64,000 bases of DNA, from contig NC_086384.1 in NCBI RefSeq assembly GCF_036588685.1, forward strand, positions 8,570,195 through 8,634,194, written 5' to 3'. The stretch is from Mytilus trossulus (taxonomy: Eukaryota; Mollusca; Bivalvia; Mytilida; Mytilidae). The notes under the pieces were generated by a model. The model saw nothing but the letters and a program-made list of their open reading frames with translations. It was not told where the DNA came from and searched no databases. Both the position numbers and the translations under genes were made by a program. Below, piece by piece: positions 53,037 to 64,000 of this stretch. Position 1 is the first letter of the stretch. Each line of letters starts with the position of its first letter.

Positions 53037-53315
53037 AACAAGAATGTGTCCAAAGTACACAGATGCCCCACTCACACTATCCTTTTCCATGTTCCATGGA
53101 CAGTGAAATTTGGTAAAATCTAATTTGGCATTAAAATTAGAAAGATTATACTATAGGGAACATATATACTAAGTTTCAAGTTGATTGGACTTCAGCTTCC
53201 TTAAAAACTACCTTGACCAAAAACTTTACCCGGAACGGATGCACAGACGAATGGAGCCACAGACCAGAAAACATAATGCCCCTCTAATATTGTAGTGGGG
53301 CATGGACTAACGTAG
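53037..53315 (+). repeat. Short bivalve repeat with GGACAGAC-type tract, copy 1
   Basis: AAGAATGTGTCCAAAGTACA.. GATGCCCCACTC.. TTTCAAGTTGATTGGACTT.. to ATGCCCCTCTAATATTGTAG. A near copy lies at 53484-53770 in the same orientation. The layout (unique 5' part, ACGG-like tract, fixed 3' tail) recalls pearl-type repeats of molluscs. That name is inference. Confidence 0.6.
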
Positions 53316-53483
53316 GTGGGGCATAAAAACAAAACAAAAAGCTGAAATAACTTTACAACTGGCTATTCATTTAAAAATGATTTGCACATAAAATACAATC
53401 ATACCACATCTCCTTATTTTTCATTATATAATGTTAACTGATGTCTTTACAAGAAAAATTAAAAACATTCACTTTAAAACTTT

Positions 53484-53770
53484 CTAGAACAAGAATGTGT
53501 CCACAGTACACGGATGCCCCACTCGCACTATCATTTTCTATGTTTACTGGACCGTGAAATTGGAATAAATTCTCTAATTTGGCATTACAATTAGAATGAT
53601 CTTATCAAAGGGAACATGCATACTAAGTTTCAAGTTGATTGGACTTCACCTTAATCAAAAACTACCTTGACCAAAAACTTTAACCTGAAGTGTAACAGAC
53701 GGACAGACGGACGAACGGACGCACAGACCAGAAAACAGAATGCCCCTCTACTATTGTAGGTGGGGCATAA
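53484..53770 (+). repeat. Short bivalve repeat with ACGG tract, copy 2
   Basis: As 53037-53315 but with the tetranucleotide tract CAGACGGACAGACGGACGAA better preserved. A (GGAC)n tract at 56735-56765, followed by ATGCCCCTCT, is a related tail. Confidence 0.6.
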
Positions 53771-55375
53771 AAACTCTTAACATACATAAAGGCTGTTTGG
53801 TCCCTAAGTTGTAATGATTAATAATATAAGTCACACATGGGAAATAGTTAACATAATGATCTTATCAAAATAGTGTTAAAAAAAACCACACACACATAAA
53901 TACACATTAAATCATAATCTAAGCACCATAAGTTTTCGTTATGTTTTATTTCATTCAGTTTTGCATAGATGTTAATAATACTGTTAGATCTTCAATTGTC
54001 TGCTTCGTTAGTAAAACTAAAAAGCTTAAAAAAATATGGATGAAATTTAAAACTTTTATTCAAAGCATATGTTGTGTGCGGTGCCCTCAACTTCGTTGAT
54101 GCTACGAGTATGAGCATAATCTTTCAGTAGTGAGATTTTGACAATCTTTGTTTGAAAAGGGACACCAACATTCAATATGACCGAAATTAGGTGAAAAAAA
54201 TTCCGGATCCTTGGACTGAGGGCATGCATTTTTTCATTATTTGAGCTGGTGAACTTATTAGAAATTAAGGTGAGAGTGTAAGCTACATATTGGAACATAT
54301 TCACTTTAGACATGTAGATACAAGCTAGGGTGAAGCGGAGATTTGAAACAATAAGGCATCAAATACAATAATATTCTACAAAAGATGAGTGTTATAAAGA
54401 CATATCTATTTGCCAACAGTGCAAGACCCTCATGTGTAGTCAAGGTAGGTTGTCGTCTTTATCTGTCTATCTATCATCACTAAAATCTGTACTATAAATT
54501 AAAAGTATCTATTTATGTCTGTTTTGAAGCTGATGTAATGTCAAATAAAAAAAAAAAAAGTCGTTCAATAAAAACATTTCTTTTATAAATATTTAACTGA
54601 TTTCCCAGCTATTAATCTTTATATATAATATAAAATGTCAAACTAAACAATTTCTACCATTTGGGAAAACAAATTATGCACCATAAAATCTTGATAACTA
54701 CTTACAATACTTGAAAGACAAATCAGTTAAATATTTACAAACACACACACACGCACCTACATTTTTATTATTAAGAGGTATTGAAGGTAGAAATTTCACA
54801 AGTTAAAAAATGTAATTCAGTTACTGTAAACCATCTTATATTAGGGGATACTTAATTTAGTCCATTTCGCGGATATTTAATTTCGCAAATTCCTAATTTA
54901 CTAGAGGTGTTTAGATAAGTTAAGATCCAAGTTATGCAGATTGGCGATGATTTAAATTTCGCGCCTTTTTTCTATTCGTAAAAGTCGCAAAAATAAATCG
55001 CTCGCAAAATTAAGTTGGTTAACAGTATACACCAAAACTGCTTTCAAAGAAAGACAACTGTACTCTTTAAGCCATTTAAAAGATAAATATATAAATGTTT
55101 AGCTTGACATTTGGAATTAAACAACATTTCTAAGTTCACTGAAATAGCAATGTTTTCAAGACATATATTCTCAGGAGGGTGGTGCATCATGCACAACAAA
55201 ATCAGCAATATAAAAAATGTGTATATACCTTAATATCAGATTTGTTTGTCTTATTCTTGTGCGTTAATGTATTGAAAATGATACAACCAAAAATTCTATA
55301 GGATTGGATCCATAAACTACTGTTTCTTTAGAGATGTTTGTTAGAGGCAGAATTAGATTATACCATTTATGTAAT

Positions 55376-55532
55376 AGTAAAAGTTCAATTATAAGTTAAT
55401 ATTGAAATTAAAAGACCTACGAACCAAAAGGGGTGTTAAGATCCACGAGCCCGAAGGGCGAGGGGATTTTAATGCCCCTTTTGGTTCGTAGGTCTTTTAA
55501 TTTCAATATTAACTTATAATTGAACTTTTACT
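55376..55532. repeat. Long inverted repeat upstream of the recombinase gene
   Basis: Arms of about 60 bases (55376-55437 and 55472-55532; AGTAAAAGTTCAATTATAAG with its complement) surround a short centre that itself pairs (GAGCCCGAAGGGC). It lies about 480 bases before the recombinase start codon. Confidence 0.75.
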
Positions 55533-56008
55533 AACTTACAAACCATTTAAAAAAATCCCGAAATAGCTTATTTGTTAATAAATACAAACACCTTCTTTCC
55601 CTTTTGCGGGCGATTCTATAATTTAAGTAAAATTCATTTGTCAGTGCTTTCTATATATGGCAATTAAAAGTGTTCACAATACAATACATATGTGATTATG
55701 AAATAAAGAATAGATAAAAACGGACACCAACGTACAGAAATTATAATATTTTAAGCTTCTTCCTTAAGAAAATAATGTTGTTTTATGTTTATTAAAGAAA
55801 TAATGAAAATACATGGTTTCACCTTTTTATTTTGAAAAAAAGCTACGTCCTTAAGATGTGAATATACTATTGAAGGTACTTTTTTTTATTTGCACCTAAT
55901 ATAAAAACCTATATCAGACCTCAATCCATACTAAGTCTTTGAAAATTCACGTGATTTAGCGTGTGAATTTATACCGTGCTAGAAAATGCATTTTTGGCAT
56001 TTGTAATT

Positions 56009-56195
56009 ATGGATCTCGGCGATGAGGATGTTTTTCTTACACAAAATAAATTCTCTCAGGCCTTTGAAAACGAGGAATTGGTTGATTATGGATTTTTTTC
56101 GCACCATGAAGGTCTTGACTTTCTTAATTTGTCTGAGGAGGAGACTACCGTAGAAAAGACAGATACAGATGCTTCCAACAATTCATCAATAACAG
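56009..56195 (+). CDS. Recombinase exon 1: acidic N-terminus
   Basis: The start ATG at 56009 (TTATGG context) opens MDLGDEDVFLTQNKFSQAFE and an acidic stretch to a Ser/Thr-rich end. The donor is ACAG|GTACAT, phase 1. A seven-codon upstream ORF (ATG 55986 to TAA 56006, including the stop) ends two bases before the start and could lower translation. The exon has no recognisable domain. Confidence 0.7.
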
Positions 56196-59100
56196 GTACA
56201 TTTATTTGAATCTGAAGTCTTGCATTTTAGTATTAATATATATAATCGGAACAGTGGCTTCGAATTCTCATATCCTCGTATCGTCCTGAATATGCATGAA
56301 ATATTTGCCACTGGACGTTCAGCAACCATCAACCAACCATATCCTCGTAAATCTTCAATATTAAGATAATCACAAATTAAGTTGATGCACATTCTTTGAT
56401 ATGCACGGTTGTTCAATATATAGACTTCCATTCAATCAATTTACTACTAGTATATTGGTAAAAGTTCTGTTCTCAATAACCGTGGTAGATTTCTTTTGGC
56501 GAATATAGGATTGTTTGATTGGTTTATTATTTTTACTTCCGTTCAAAATACGGGATCGAGAACACATCATGAGATTTTAAAAATTCCAGAATATATATAG
56601 AAACCCAGTCAATTTGCTTACTGTCCTTTCGTAAAGGGACAAAACTCGGAACCAGTGTATAAGTGAAGCAACCAAAATGCAAATTTATCATTGCTTCGTG
56701 GTAATAAGAATTTTGTATAAATTTCATAGCATATTTATACGGACGGACGGACGGACGAACGGACGAGCTTGAGGTAAAACTTCATGCCCCTCTTTGTAAA
56801 CTTTCTATTTGTTCTCCGGAATAGGCAATATATATTTTTTATCTACTCTACACGTGGAGCATTTTGTGACAATAAATTAAGAGGAAGTTTATAACAATGT
56901 CATACCTTTAGTTTAATTGATAAAAAAAAGTGACACGGACTAGTCCAGTGGCCAGTTTCAATGGTATTAAAGAAACTGTACACATTCATGCATTTTTACA
57001 TTGAGATGACCTTAAGGTCATTCCAATGTATTTTTGTTTACTACATGTATCGCATAAATTTGCTCACGTAACTCAGGGGCGGATCTAGACATTTTAAAAA
57101 GGGGGGTTTCTTACCCAGGAAAAAGGGGGGTCAACTATAGGTCCCAATTGAAATGCATTGATCGTCGAAAAAAAGGAGGGGTTCCAACTCCCGCGCCTGT
57201 AACTTTGGTTTTGGATTGTAACCTATCTATAAATATGATAAATACGCTAATAGTAATTTGTTCAAACTAACAATTCGTATCGTTTGTTATAAATACATAT
57301 TTTCAATGAATACTGATAAAAATATTTTGGTTTAGAACATAAATTGATAATTTGAAAATGTTTTGTCGTTCGAGATATACATTTATTGTATAGCAATATC
57401 ATATTCCCCACAGAAAGTAACCAAAAGTTAGCGTGCAATAAATTCTAATATAATTGCACTAGTGCAATAAATCTTCAAAATTCATGACGTCATCAACGAC
57501 AAAATCTTAGTTTAAACGGAGTTTTACTTTCAAATATTATATTGCTATACAATGAAAGGGTTATTGCATGAATATTGGGGAATATTGTCCCTCGTAGAAC
57601 ATATATTGCACTCGCAAGTTCGTGCAATATAAAGTTCTACTCGGGACAATGATCCCCAATATTCATGCAATAACCCTATAACATAATTAAAAAAATCATT
57701 GATAATATCTATGCACACGTACCGAAAAAATGTGTTAATGCATGCAGAAGAATATCTCAAGAACGTTTTGCGACAATCCCGGCAAGGACCGGTAACTCTG
57801 TAATTGTTTTTGCGGGGAAATAGGACGCCTACTCATAGCCAATCTTTTAAGAAAATATTTTTTTACAGAAGAATGTCCACCATGCACTTGCACTGCAATT
57901 TTATCACAATAGCAGAATAGAATGATATATACAAATGGATGAAAATTATATATACAATGTACATATAACTGGTATATTACTATAAAACAAACCAGCCTAT
58001 CATTTATTCATCATCCACACACGAACTTGTACCAGAAAAAAAAATTCTGTTAATTAACCTCAGTTTCAGGTATAGAGATTTGATTTTTTTTCTATGACAA
58101 GTGCTTTTGACCATCCACAAGAACTTGCGGCCATCCGATGTTCAGTACTTCAGTACTTTGATTTTTTTAATCAATACAAATACATGAAAAAATAATAAAC
58201 AGTTTAAAGGTTAACTTATAATAAATCAAGCTGCGTAAGATTCAATAACAATGACTGGTCCTCATTATGAAAAGTAATAGGGGTTAACTGGCCTGGGTAG
58301 GGAGAAAACGATAGATATTTTTATAAAATTTTAACAATAACGAATGTATTCAATCTTGGATCCTTTGTACCTCTATGTGGTCCAATTTGATAACAAGTTG
58401 TGCTGAAATTAAACAAAGCTTTATTTTAGACCCAAATTTGTACGAACTTGAGAGCTTGACCCAAAAACAAAACTCTAAATACATCGCTGGATTTGCCATA
58501 CCAATGAACCCCATGAAGTTTAGCTTTGGACCCTTTGGACGTTAACGTAAAAAACAGTCCTAAAGTAAAATAACACCTTAATATACGGTTGCATTCAGCC
58601 ATTAAAGAACTCCTTAGATTCATTTTTTTCGAATTAGTCAAACTTTAGACACTTGTAATCTTAATGTTGACCAATTTGAAGACCCCGAAATTAAAAATCT
58701 GAAAGCACGGTTAGATTCGGTATTTCAAGAATAAAATAAATTTCAAAATTAATATTAGATGGTTCTCTGTAAACCTAATTCAACTGTTACAATGAACTTT
58801 GAACTAAAAACTAGTTAAAATGCGATTTTTCATGACATATGATATACAACATTTTTTTACGAACCTATAAAATTGTATTTTTTTTTTTATTTTAGAAACT
58901 GATTCAACCTCAAATCGTAGTGAGGCAAATGATGCAAATAGTGCAGGGTATAGACATAAACTACCCGTGACCCCTGAAGAAATTTCGAATTTAATAGAGT
59001 CAGCAATTCCTCAATCGACGCGATGTCATTATAAATGGGGATATAACGTTTTCAGTAATTGGCAAAAGGAGAGGAGGGCTCGCCCAGTTAGCGACAATTT

Positions 59101-61662
59101 ACCAATCCCAGTCGAAGCACTTACACAGAGTATCACAGAAATGGAACCATGCATGAGGGACACAGCATTGCAGTATTTCCTAGCTGAAGCTAAGAAGACC
59201 GATGGAAATGACTACCCATCAGCGTCCTTGTACCAGTTGTTTGTGGCTATACAAGGACAAATCAGATTGAATGATCCGGCCGTAAATCTGCTTACACAAC
59301 CTACTTATGTCAAGTGCCGCAAAGTACTGGACTCTATGATGAAAAAAAGATCCGCAGAGGGGTTAGGTGCCGCCAGTCGAAGAAGGGCAGAACCCATTTC
59401 AAGTCTTGAGGAAAACATTTTGTGGGAGAGAGCAGTCATAGGGTCGGATAATCCCCCAAAGCTGTTGGACACCATGGTTTATTTAAATGGTATACATTTT
59501 GCATTACGTGGCGGTAAAGAACATCGTAATTTGAGATTGAACAAAAATCCACAGATAACTGGGCCATTCATTGATTCAGATTTAAACAAAAGATATATTC
59601 TATACAAAGAAGACATATCCAAAACAAATTCTGGAGGCATGAAAGACAAAAAGTATATACCAAAGACTGTAAAGGCGTATGAAAATATAGAATACCCAGA
59701 CCGATGTATTGTTAGTCTTTTTGAAAAGTACAAACGCTTATGGTATGTTACATGTAATACAATAGCACAATTAGTTTTTTTGTATATATCAAAACAAGAA
59801 TCAACACTTTACTTTATCTGAGTCAACAAATCTGTGTTAAAGTTGTCCTTAAAATGCATGAAATATTTGCCACTGGACACGAAGCAACAGACAAATTATG
59901 TTTTTTAGGGAAAATAAGTACAGAATGAAGAGGGTGTCATTTAAATATTTCAATGTCTTAATCTTTTCAATTCGGATCTATTATTGCATCGAATGAGGCG
60001 TCCTGTTTTTGACGTCAGCCTTCGAGGCGCTTACCGTCTTTTATGTTTACGATTTTTCATGTTACACAAATGTAAGCGGATTTCCAGTGTATGAAAAGGG
60101 TGTCATGTCTGATTATTCAAATGTAAGACCAGAAATATCTCTATGCGAATAGTTTCCTTTGTTACATTCAAGTTATCTCTTATAGTTTCCGAAAAGTCCC
60201 ACTTTAAAGATGTATGTTAATTGTTTTTATTTTTTTTCTACAAAAAAAAACTGATAACGTATAAACTATGTAACATGTGTAAGGCAAATTTTACTTTATC
60301 TCTAAAAAAAAGAAACAAAGAAATTGCCATGAACAAGTTTGTAACAAACGAAACATATCTCCGGCAAATTGGCCCTCCCTCTTTATTACAGTAAGACTAG
60401 TCGATTAATATATGAAATACTTTTACAAAAAGAATTCTTTATTTATTTAATTACTCATTGATCTGCCCCTCTTTACTATTGTATTATGTTTTTTTTAATT
60501 TACAGTCCTAAAGATGAAATCGATGCATTCTATTTTAAACCGCTTGTCAACTTTACAACAGACCAGTGGTTTTGTAAAGTCCCAGTAGGTCATAATACCT
60601 TGCAAAAAACTGTGAAAAGACTGTGTACAGCAGTTGGACTGGAAGGCAAGCGAACAAACCACAGCTTAAGGGCTTCGGCAGCAACACGACTATACCAGGC
60701 AGGAGTTGAGGAACAACTTATTTGTGAGACAACTGGTACGTACTAAGATACATACTTTTACGGAACTGACATATTCATACATCAAAAGAGAAACAGCTCG
60801 ATATTATCGATTCAAAAAAAGAGAAGAACCGCTCACCATATTGCTAAGATTAACAGGGGTGGGGTTGAAATGAATGTTTTGGCCACAGTTTAACCGAACA
60901 ACGAAAGCAGTAATAAAGGTAAAAGGCGAAAAAAATAGGTCGTACTAGCAAAAGTTGTTAATAACCATTCCGCCTGTGAAAAATAACAATTCCTCCCGGA
61001 ATAACTAGATGCTGCTTTGAAAACGAAAAAATAGCCTGGACGGTCGAACCATTTTACCTCATAAACTAGATAAGGTTTTTCTCACGAAATTGTGGTCCTT
61101 GAAATTGTCCTGCAACTATTAATTATAATGTATACTTACAATTCGAACATCATACAAAACTATTAAAACTATTCAACTGTCAGACATTACATCAAATTCC
61201 GAACTGATGAGGATAACCAAACAGACTTTTTGAAAGGAGTCAATAGGTTAATTTTCGCGTGGAAGACATTAACAAAAACATTCTGTAGAATTCAAAAATA
61301 ATCGATTAGATAAAGGCTCTTTTTACCTTTTTTCTAAATATGCAATCGTTACATATATATAGTGAACACTTTTTTTTTTCATATCAAGTTCTAACTAAAA
61401 AATAACACATTTTTTTCTAGGTCATCGTAGTAGTGCTGTTCGTAGTTACAAAAGGACAGCAAACTTCCAACAAAATGAGTCATCAGAGATCTTGTATGGC
61501 AAAAAGCAGAAAACTACCACGTGCACAGAGACGAAACTACAATCGCCAGAGGAAAACACTAGTCATGACACATCACACCAAGTTGTTAACATAGAGGCTG
61601 TCCGAAGACAATCCGTCGCTGAGCCAACAACACTTAGTTTCACATTCAATATAAAAATTTAA
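56009..61662 (+). CDS. Crypton-type tyrosine recombinase (DUF3504-like), whole gene
   Basis: Four exons (56009-56195, 58896-59742, 60506-60735, 61421-61662) join in frame to 501 codons. Residues 1-62 are acidic. Residues 90-245 are mainly helical, starting ISNLIESAIPQSTRCHYKWG, like the core-binding domain of tyrosine recombinases. The catalytic domain has box I R267 (FALRGGKEHRNLR), a candidate lysine near K305, H397-x-x-R400 (NHSLRASAATRL), H423 (TGHRSS) and Y431 (AVRSYKRT). In this family these residues cut and rejoin DNA through a 3'-phosphotyrosine bond. The family includes Crypton transposons and host genes derived from them (KIAA1958, ZMYM2-4, QRICH1, KCTD1). All catalytic positions survive and there is no internal stop. 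Whether it is a live element or a host gene cannot be decided here. No Crypton termini or repeats flanking the whole gene were found. Confidence 0.88.
57073..57205. repeat. G-rich short repeat, diverged copy
   Basis: GGGCGGATCTAGAC, then AAGGGGGGTTTCTTACCCAG and AAATGCATTGATCG as in the copy at 50318-50445. The right end is degraded. It lies in recombinase intron 1. Confidence 0.5.
57386..57677. repeat. Double foldback in recombinase intron 1
   Basis: An outer pair TTGTATAGCAATAT (57386-57399) and its complement (57539-57552) is followed by a hairpin with arms of about 44 bases (57557-57600 and 57634-57677; AGGGTTATTGCATGAATATT). ATGACGTCATCAACGAC lies between the outer arms. The layout is the same as at 34204-34473, with different arm sequence. 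Confidence 0.55.
58896..59742 (+). CDS. Recombinase exon 2: core-binding domain and box I arginine
   Basis: 847 bases, phase 1 in and phase 2 out, code residues 64-344. The acceptor follows a long T-run (TTTTAG). The exon holds the helical N-terminal recombinase domain, the linker LGAASRRRAEPISSLEEN and box I (ALRGGKEHRNLRL). The segment YKEDISKTNSGG probably holds the catalytic lysine. The family pattern of a conserved tyrosine and proline before the next strand (EYPDRCIVSLFEKYKRL) is present. The donor is TATG|GTATGT. Confidence 0.88.
60506..60735 (+). CDS. Recombinase exon 3: HxxR box
   Basis: 230 bases, phase 2 in and phase 1 out, code residues 346-421. It reads PKDEIDAFYFKPL, then WFCKVPVGHNTLQKTVKRLC and RTNHSLRASAATRLYQAGV. 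NHSLRA is the H-x-x-R motif, and W..VPVG.N.L is characteristic of the DUF3504/Crypton group. The acceptor is TTACAG and the donor ACTG|GTACGT. Confidence 0.88.
61421..61662 (+). CDS. Recombinase exon 4: catalytic tyrosine and tail
   Basis: 242 bases, phase 1 in, end in TAA at 61660-61662. It opens GHRSSAVRSYKRTANF, which carries the last histidine (423) and the tyrosine nucleophile (431). A polar tail of about 70 residues with a basic patch (YGKKQK) follows; it may act in nuclear localisation, which is inference. The acceptor is TTTCTAG. Confidence 0.88.
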
Positions 61663-61692
61663 ATATTTCATGTTAAATAACGCTATTTCAAA

Positions 61693-61698
61693 AATAAA
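61693..61698 (+). promoter_or_regulatory. Poly(A) signal of the recombinase gene
   Basis: AATAAA lies 31 bases after the recombinase stop codon, giving a very short 3'UTR. Its position and context fit a genuine cleavage signal. Confidence 0.55.
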
Positions 61699-61699
61699 A

Positions 61700-62925
61700 T
61701 AATGAACGTTTTGTTAACGTTCATGAATTGGACAGTGTTTGTAGGTCTATTGTACTTTTTGTAGTGTATCATATTGTAAAATCTAAAGAGTTTCGATGTA
61801 AAGCAATTTCCTATGAAGAATTCAAAGTTGGCTGGTGGATTTTTCTCTCCTTTCGTGACCCCAATTGGTCATTTATTGGGCGTGTCTCATTAGTGAGAAC
61901 ATGAGTGAGTTTTTATAATTCAACCCCAACTTAAAGACCTGTACCGAGTCTTTAAGTTAAAAGGACAATACGTAAACAATAGTCATCCTTTGATAAATAG
62001 GATCGTCCAGGTATCTTAAAATATAATTCTTCTTTGAATAACAAAGAAATTGCCATGAACAGGTTTGTAAATATATATAAATACAAAATCATATCCTATT
62101 CTTGCTTAGGGACATAAAAAAAAAATCAATGAAGGATAAAAAACTTAATTCAAATAGTTTGGGGGTAGGGGGGTCAAATTGCTGCAAGTTTTGTATAAAT
62201 TGACATCAATTTAACAATTTCTCCAAAATTAAGTTAAGAAGGGGGGGGGGGGGAGTCAGTGAAAACTATATGAATTAAGTTTTCTATCCTTGAACTTTTG
62301 ATATTGTCCCTTACTGTAACATACTTTAATTGTTAACAAAGCAAACCCACACCTCAATTATTATCAAATTTTTAACATAGCATAAAACCTAAACTGCACC
62401 ACATAAGATATAAGTTTTACTGTAAATTCAGAAAATTTTGTGTGCATTTGTAAGTGCCATTGATGGACAAAGGACACCAATAATAGATAAATATTATGCT
62501 TTAAGAAATGATGCATATATTAATATGTATATATAAATAATGCCATCAAAATTTAAAATGCACATTTTTATTTTGTGAAACCTATCCCTAGTTTTAGCAG
62601 TTATAAAATGATTGGAAAAGATTTCTGAATTTATAGTATTTAATTTAAGCAGATCATATACATGCAGCTGCAAATATATATATGAAAATAGCAAAGCATA
62701 TATCCAACTCCATATATATACCGGTAATAGATTTGTCATACAAAATGTTTTTAAAACTTCATTCATTTCACAAGCAAAACCTTAAATAGTCTCTGCATTT
62801 CTATAATTTCTTTTATCTAAGTTATATATATATAAAAGAAGTTGAATTATCTTTCGCTAAGTATGATGACCCATTTATAAACATATATAATTCATTTTCA
62901 AAATTAAACAAAGTTTATATATAAA
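61700..62925. other. Downstream of the recombinase gene, nothing recognised
   Basis: AT-rich sequence with two G-rich homopolymer tracts. No coding exon, TIR or Crypton terminus was found. Confidence 0.45.
62242..62254. repeat. Poly-G tract
   Basis: An uninterrupted run of about 13 G, close to TTGGGGGTAGGGGGGTC at 62159. Prone to sequencing error and possible quadruplex formation. Confidence 0.7.
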
Positions 62926-63323
62926 ATACATACATATGACCTATTCCATATGTTTATTTATTGGACTACAGATGAATTATCATGTTGCGATTGGTTAAAC
63001 ACCGTTATGAGACCATATGGGGTTAGTAAGTTTCATATGGGGTTCATGACTCGTTAATGGCAACGTCATCTATTAATGTTGTTGTGTTTTATTGATTATT
63101 TTTCAACAAAACGCGTAGAAAAAGTGCAGCGTCCGATAAATTCGTTATACGGTTAACTTCTGACCCCTATGAATCCATAGAGGGTGAATAAAATTCATAG
63201 GGGATTCGGCCTCCGGCCTCACCCCCTTTGGATTTTACTAACCATCAATGGATCCATAGGGTGTCAGTAGCGAACTTTATAACTTATAATATACATACAT
63301 ATGGACCTATTCCATATGTTTAT
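62926..63323. repeat. Foldback-containing segment between 32-bp direct repeats
   Basis: ATACATACATATGACCTATT.. (62926-62957) recurs at 63291-63323 with one extra base. The segment between holds CCATATGGGGTTAG, AACGTCATC and a CG-rich palindromic core (ATTCATAGGGG, GGCCTCCGGCC). Confidence 0.5.
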
Positions 63324-64000
63324 ATAATTCATTTCTAATTTGGCTAATTTGTATTTCATGATTGGTAGTTTCTTGCTACATTGAAGACCTGTTGGTGACC
63401 TTCTGCTGTTTTTTTTTTATTTGGTCGGGTTGTTGTCTCTTTGACACATTCCCTATTTCCATTCTCAATTTTATAACAAGTTGATACGATGAAAAACTAC
63501 ATAACTTGCATTTATAATCCATAAAAGTTACAAACTGGTATTGTTTTCTGTATTGAATGGTATTAATTATTATACATATAATGAAAATGCATGTTTTAAC
63601 ATCAAAAACAAGAGTGCACACACACATGAAACAGTATCAATGTTCCATTAGAGACAGGAAAAAAGAAATGGCTAAGTTTTGGCACTGGAAATAATTATCA
63701 AAAATCATAAAAAAAAAAGTGATTTCTTCTTTTTCAGATTAAGTCCTGGTTTTAAACATTAATACTCTACTCCTGAGCTAAAATAAGATGGGAAAAGAAT
63801 GAAAACTTTGGTCCAATGACTGAGAAAATTTTTATAATACTTCATTATATTGAGAAAATGAAATGAGACATTACTCCAGAAAACTTTTCTGATGGATAAT
63901 ATGAACAAAGAAAGGCATAAATTATAACGGTATAGCTTGTATGTGTCAAATTACAATGACACATGCCTTAACTTAGATGTTAAAACTAGTTTTTATGACT

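Larger units (their letters stand above)
52240..54400. other. Intergenic stretch with only short repeats
   Basis: Apart from the two short repeats at 53.0-53.8 kb, nothing coding or structured was seen. The rest is AT-rich. Confidence 0.5.
56994..58165 (+). repeat. ~1.1-kb block shared with 33955-35060 (copy 2)
   Basis: Same order and orientation as the block in the nested gene. It lies in intron 1 of the recombinase gene and includes a short G-rich repeat (57073-57205) not present in copy 1. Confidence 0.6.

Overview
The window is animal nuclear DNA, most likely from a mytilid mussel (Mytilus or a close relative). It is AT-rich, genes are sparse and split into small exons by long introns, splice sites follow GT..AG, and the space between exons is filled with short dispersed repeats that I recognise as typical of bivalve genomes. 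I see no prokaryotic-style operons, and no rRNA or tRNA genes.

Three genes can be supported. (1) A TRPC-type cation channel on the minus strand runs from a start codon at 47865-47867 to a stop at 21519-21521. Its exons join in frame to 879 codons and carry the TRPC zinc motif, transmembrane helices, pore and TRP box. (2) A small, previously unnamed acidic protein gene lies on the plus strand inside the 11-kb TRPC intron (33594-42087, three exons, 109 codons). (3) A four-exon Crypton-type tyrosine recombinase lies on the plus strand (56009-61662, 501 codons) and keeps the R, HxxR, H and Y catalytic residues.

The left third (1-21.4 kb) holds no convincing protein gene. It is a degenerate segmental duplication: about 1-7.57 kb matches about 11.56-21.42 kb in the same order. 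The two copies act as a natural filled-site/empty-site comparison and expose several insertions. The most striking is a tandem array of 355-bp units at 2862-3652. Each unit contains a textbook type I hammerhead ribozyme, with CTGATGA, a short stem II, GAAA, a tiny stem III and a cleavable GTC. The array is flanked by 7-bp target-site repeats and is absent from the paralogous site near 16.53 kb. This is the architecture of an animal retrozyme. Three further, mostly decayed, copies lie near 0.1, 10.5 and 28.4 kb.

Other insertions include a 987-bp TA-flanked element with 25-bp terminal inverted repeats, a 1-kb element whose long termini are built from iterated short motifs, several CG-rich foldback (hairpin) elements, and an eight-copy 41-bp array with a TGACGT-type motif in most units. 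There are also Helitron-like elements that carry internal satellites of about 170-500 bp. A pair of the latter in inverted orientation (31.1-32.4 and 37.3-39.6 kb) brackets the first known exon of the nested gene.

The right part (49.6-64 kb) carries more dispersed repeats, the recombinase gene and foldbacks. Gene models were built by eye from reading frame and splice sites. RNA-seq or protein alignment would settle the exon limits, especially for the TRPC C-terminus and for the 5' end of the nested gene.
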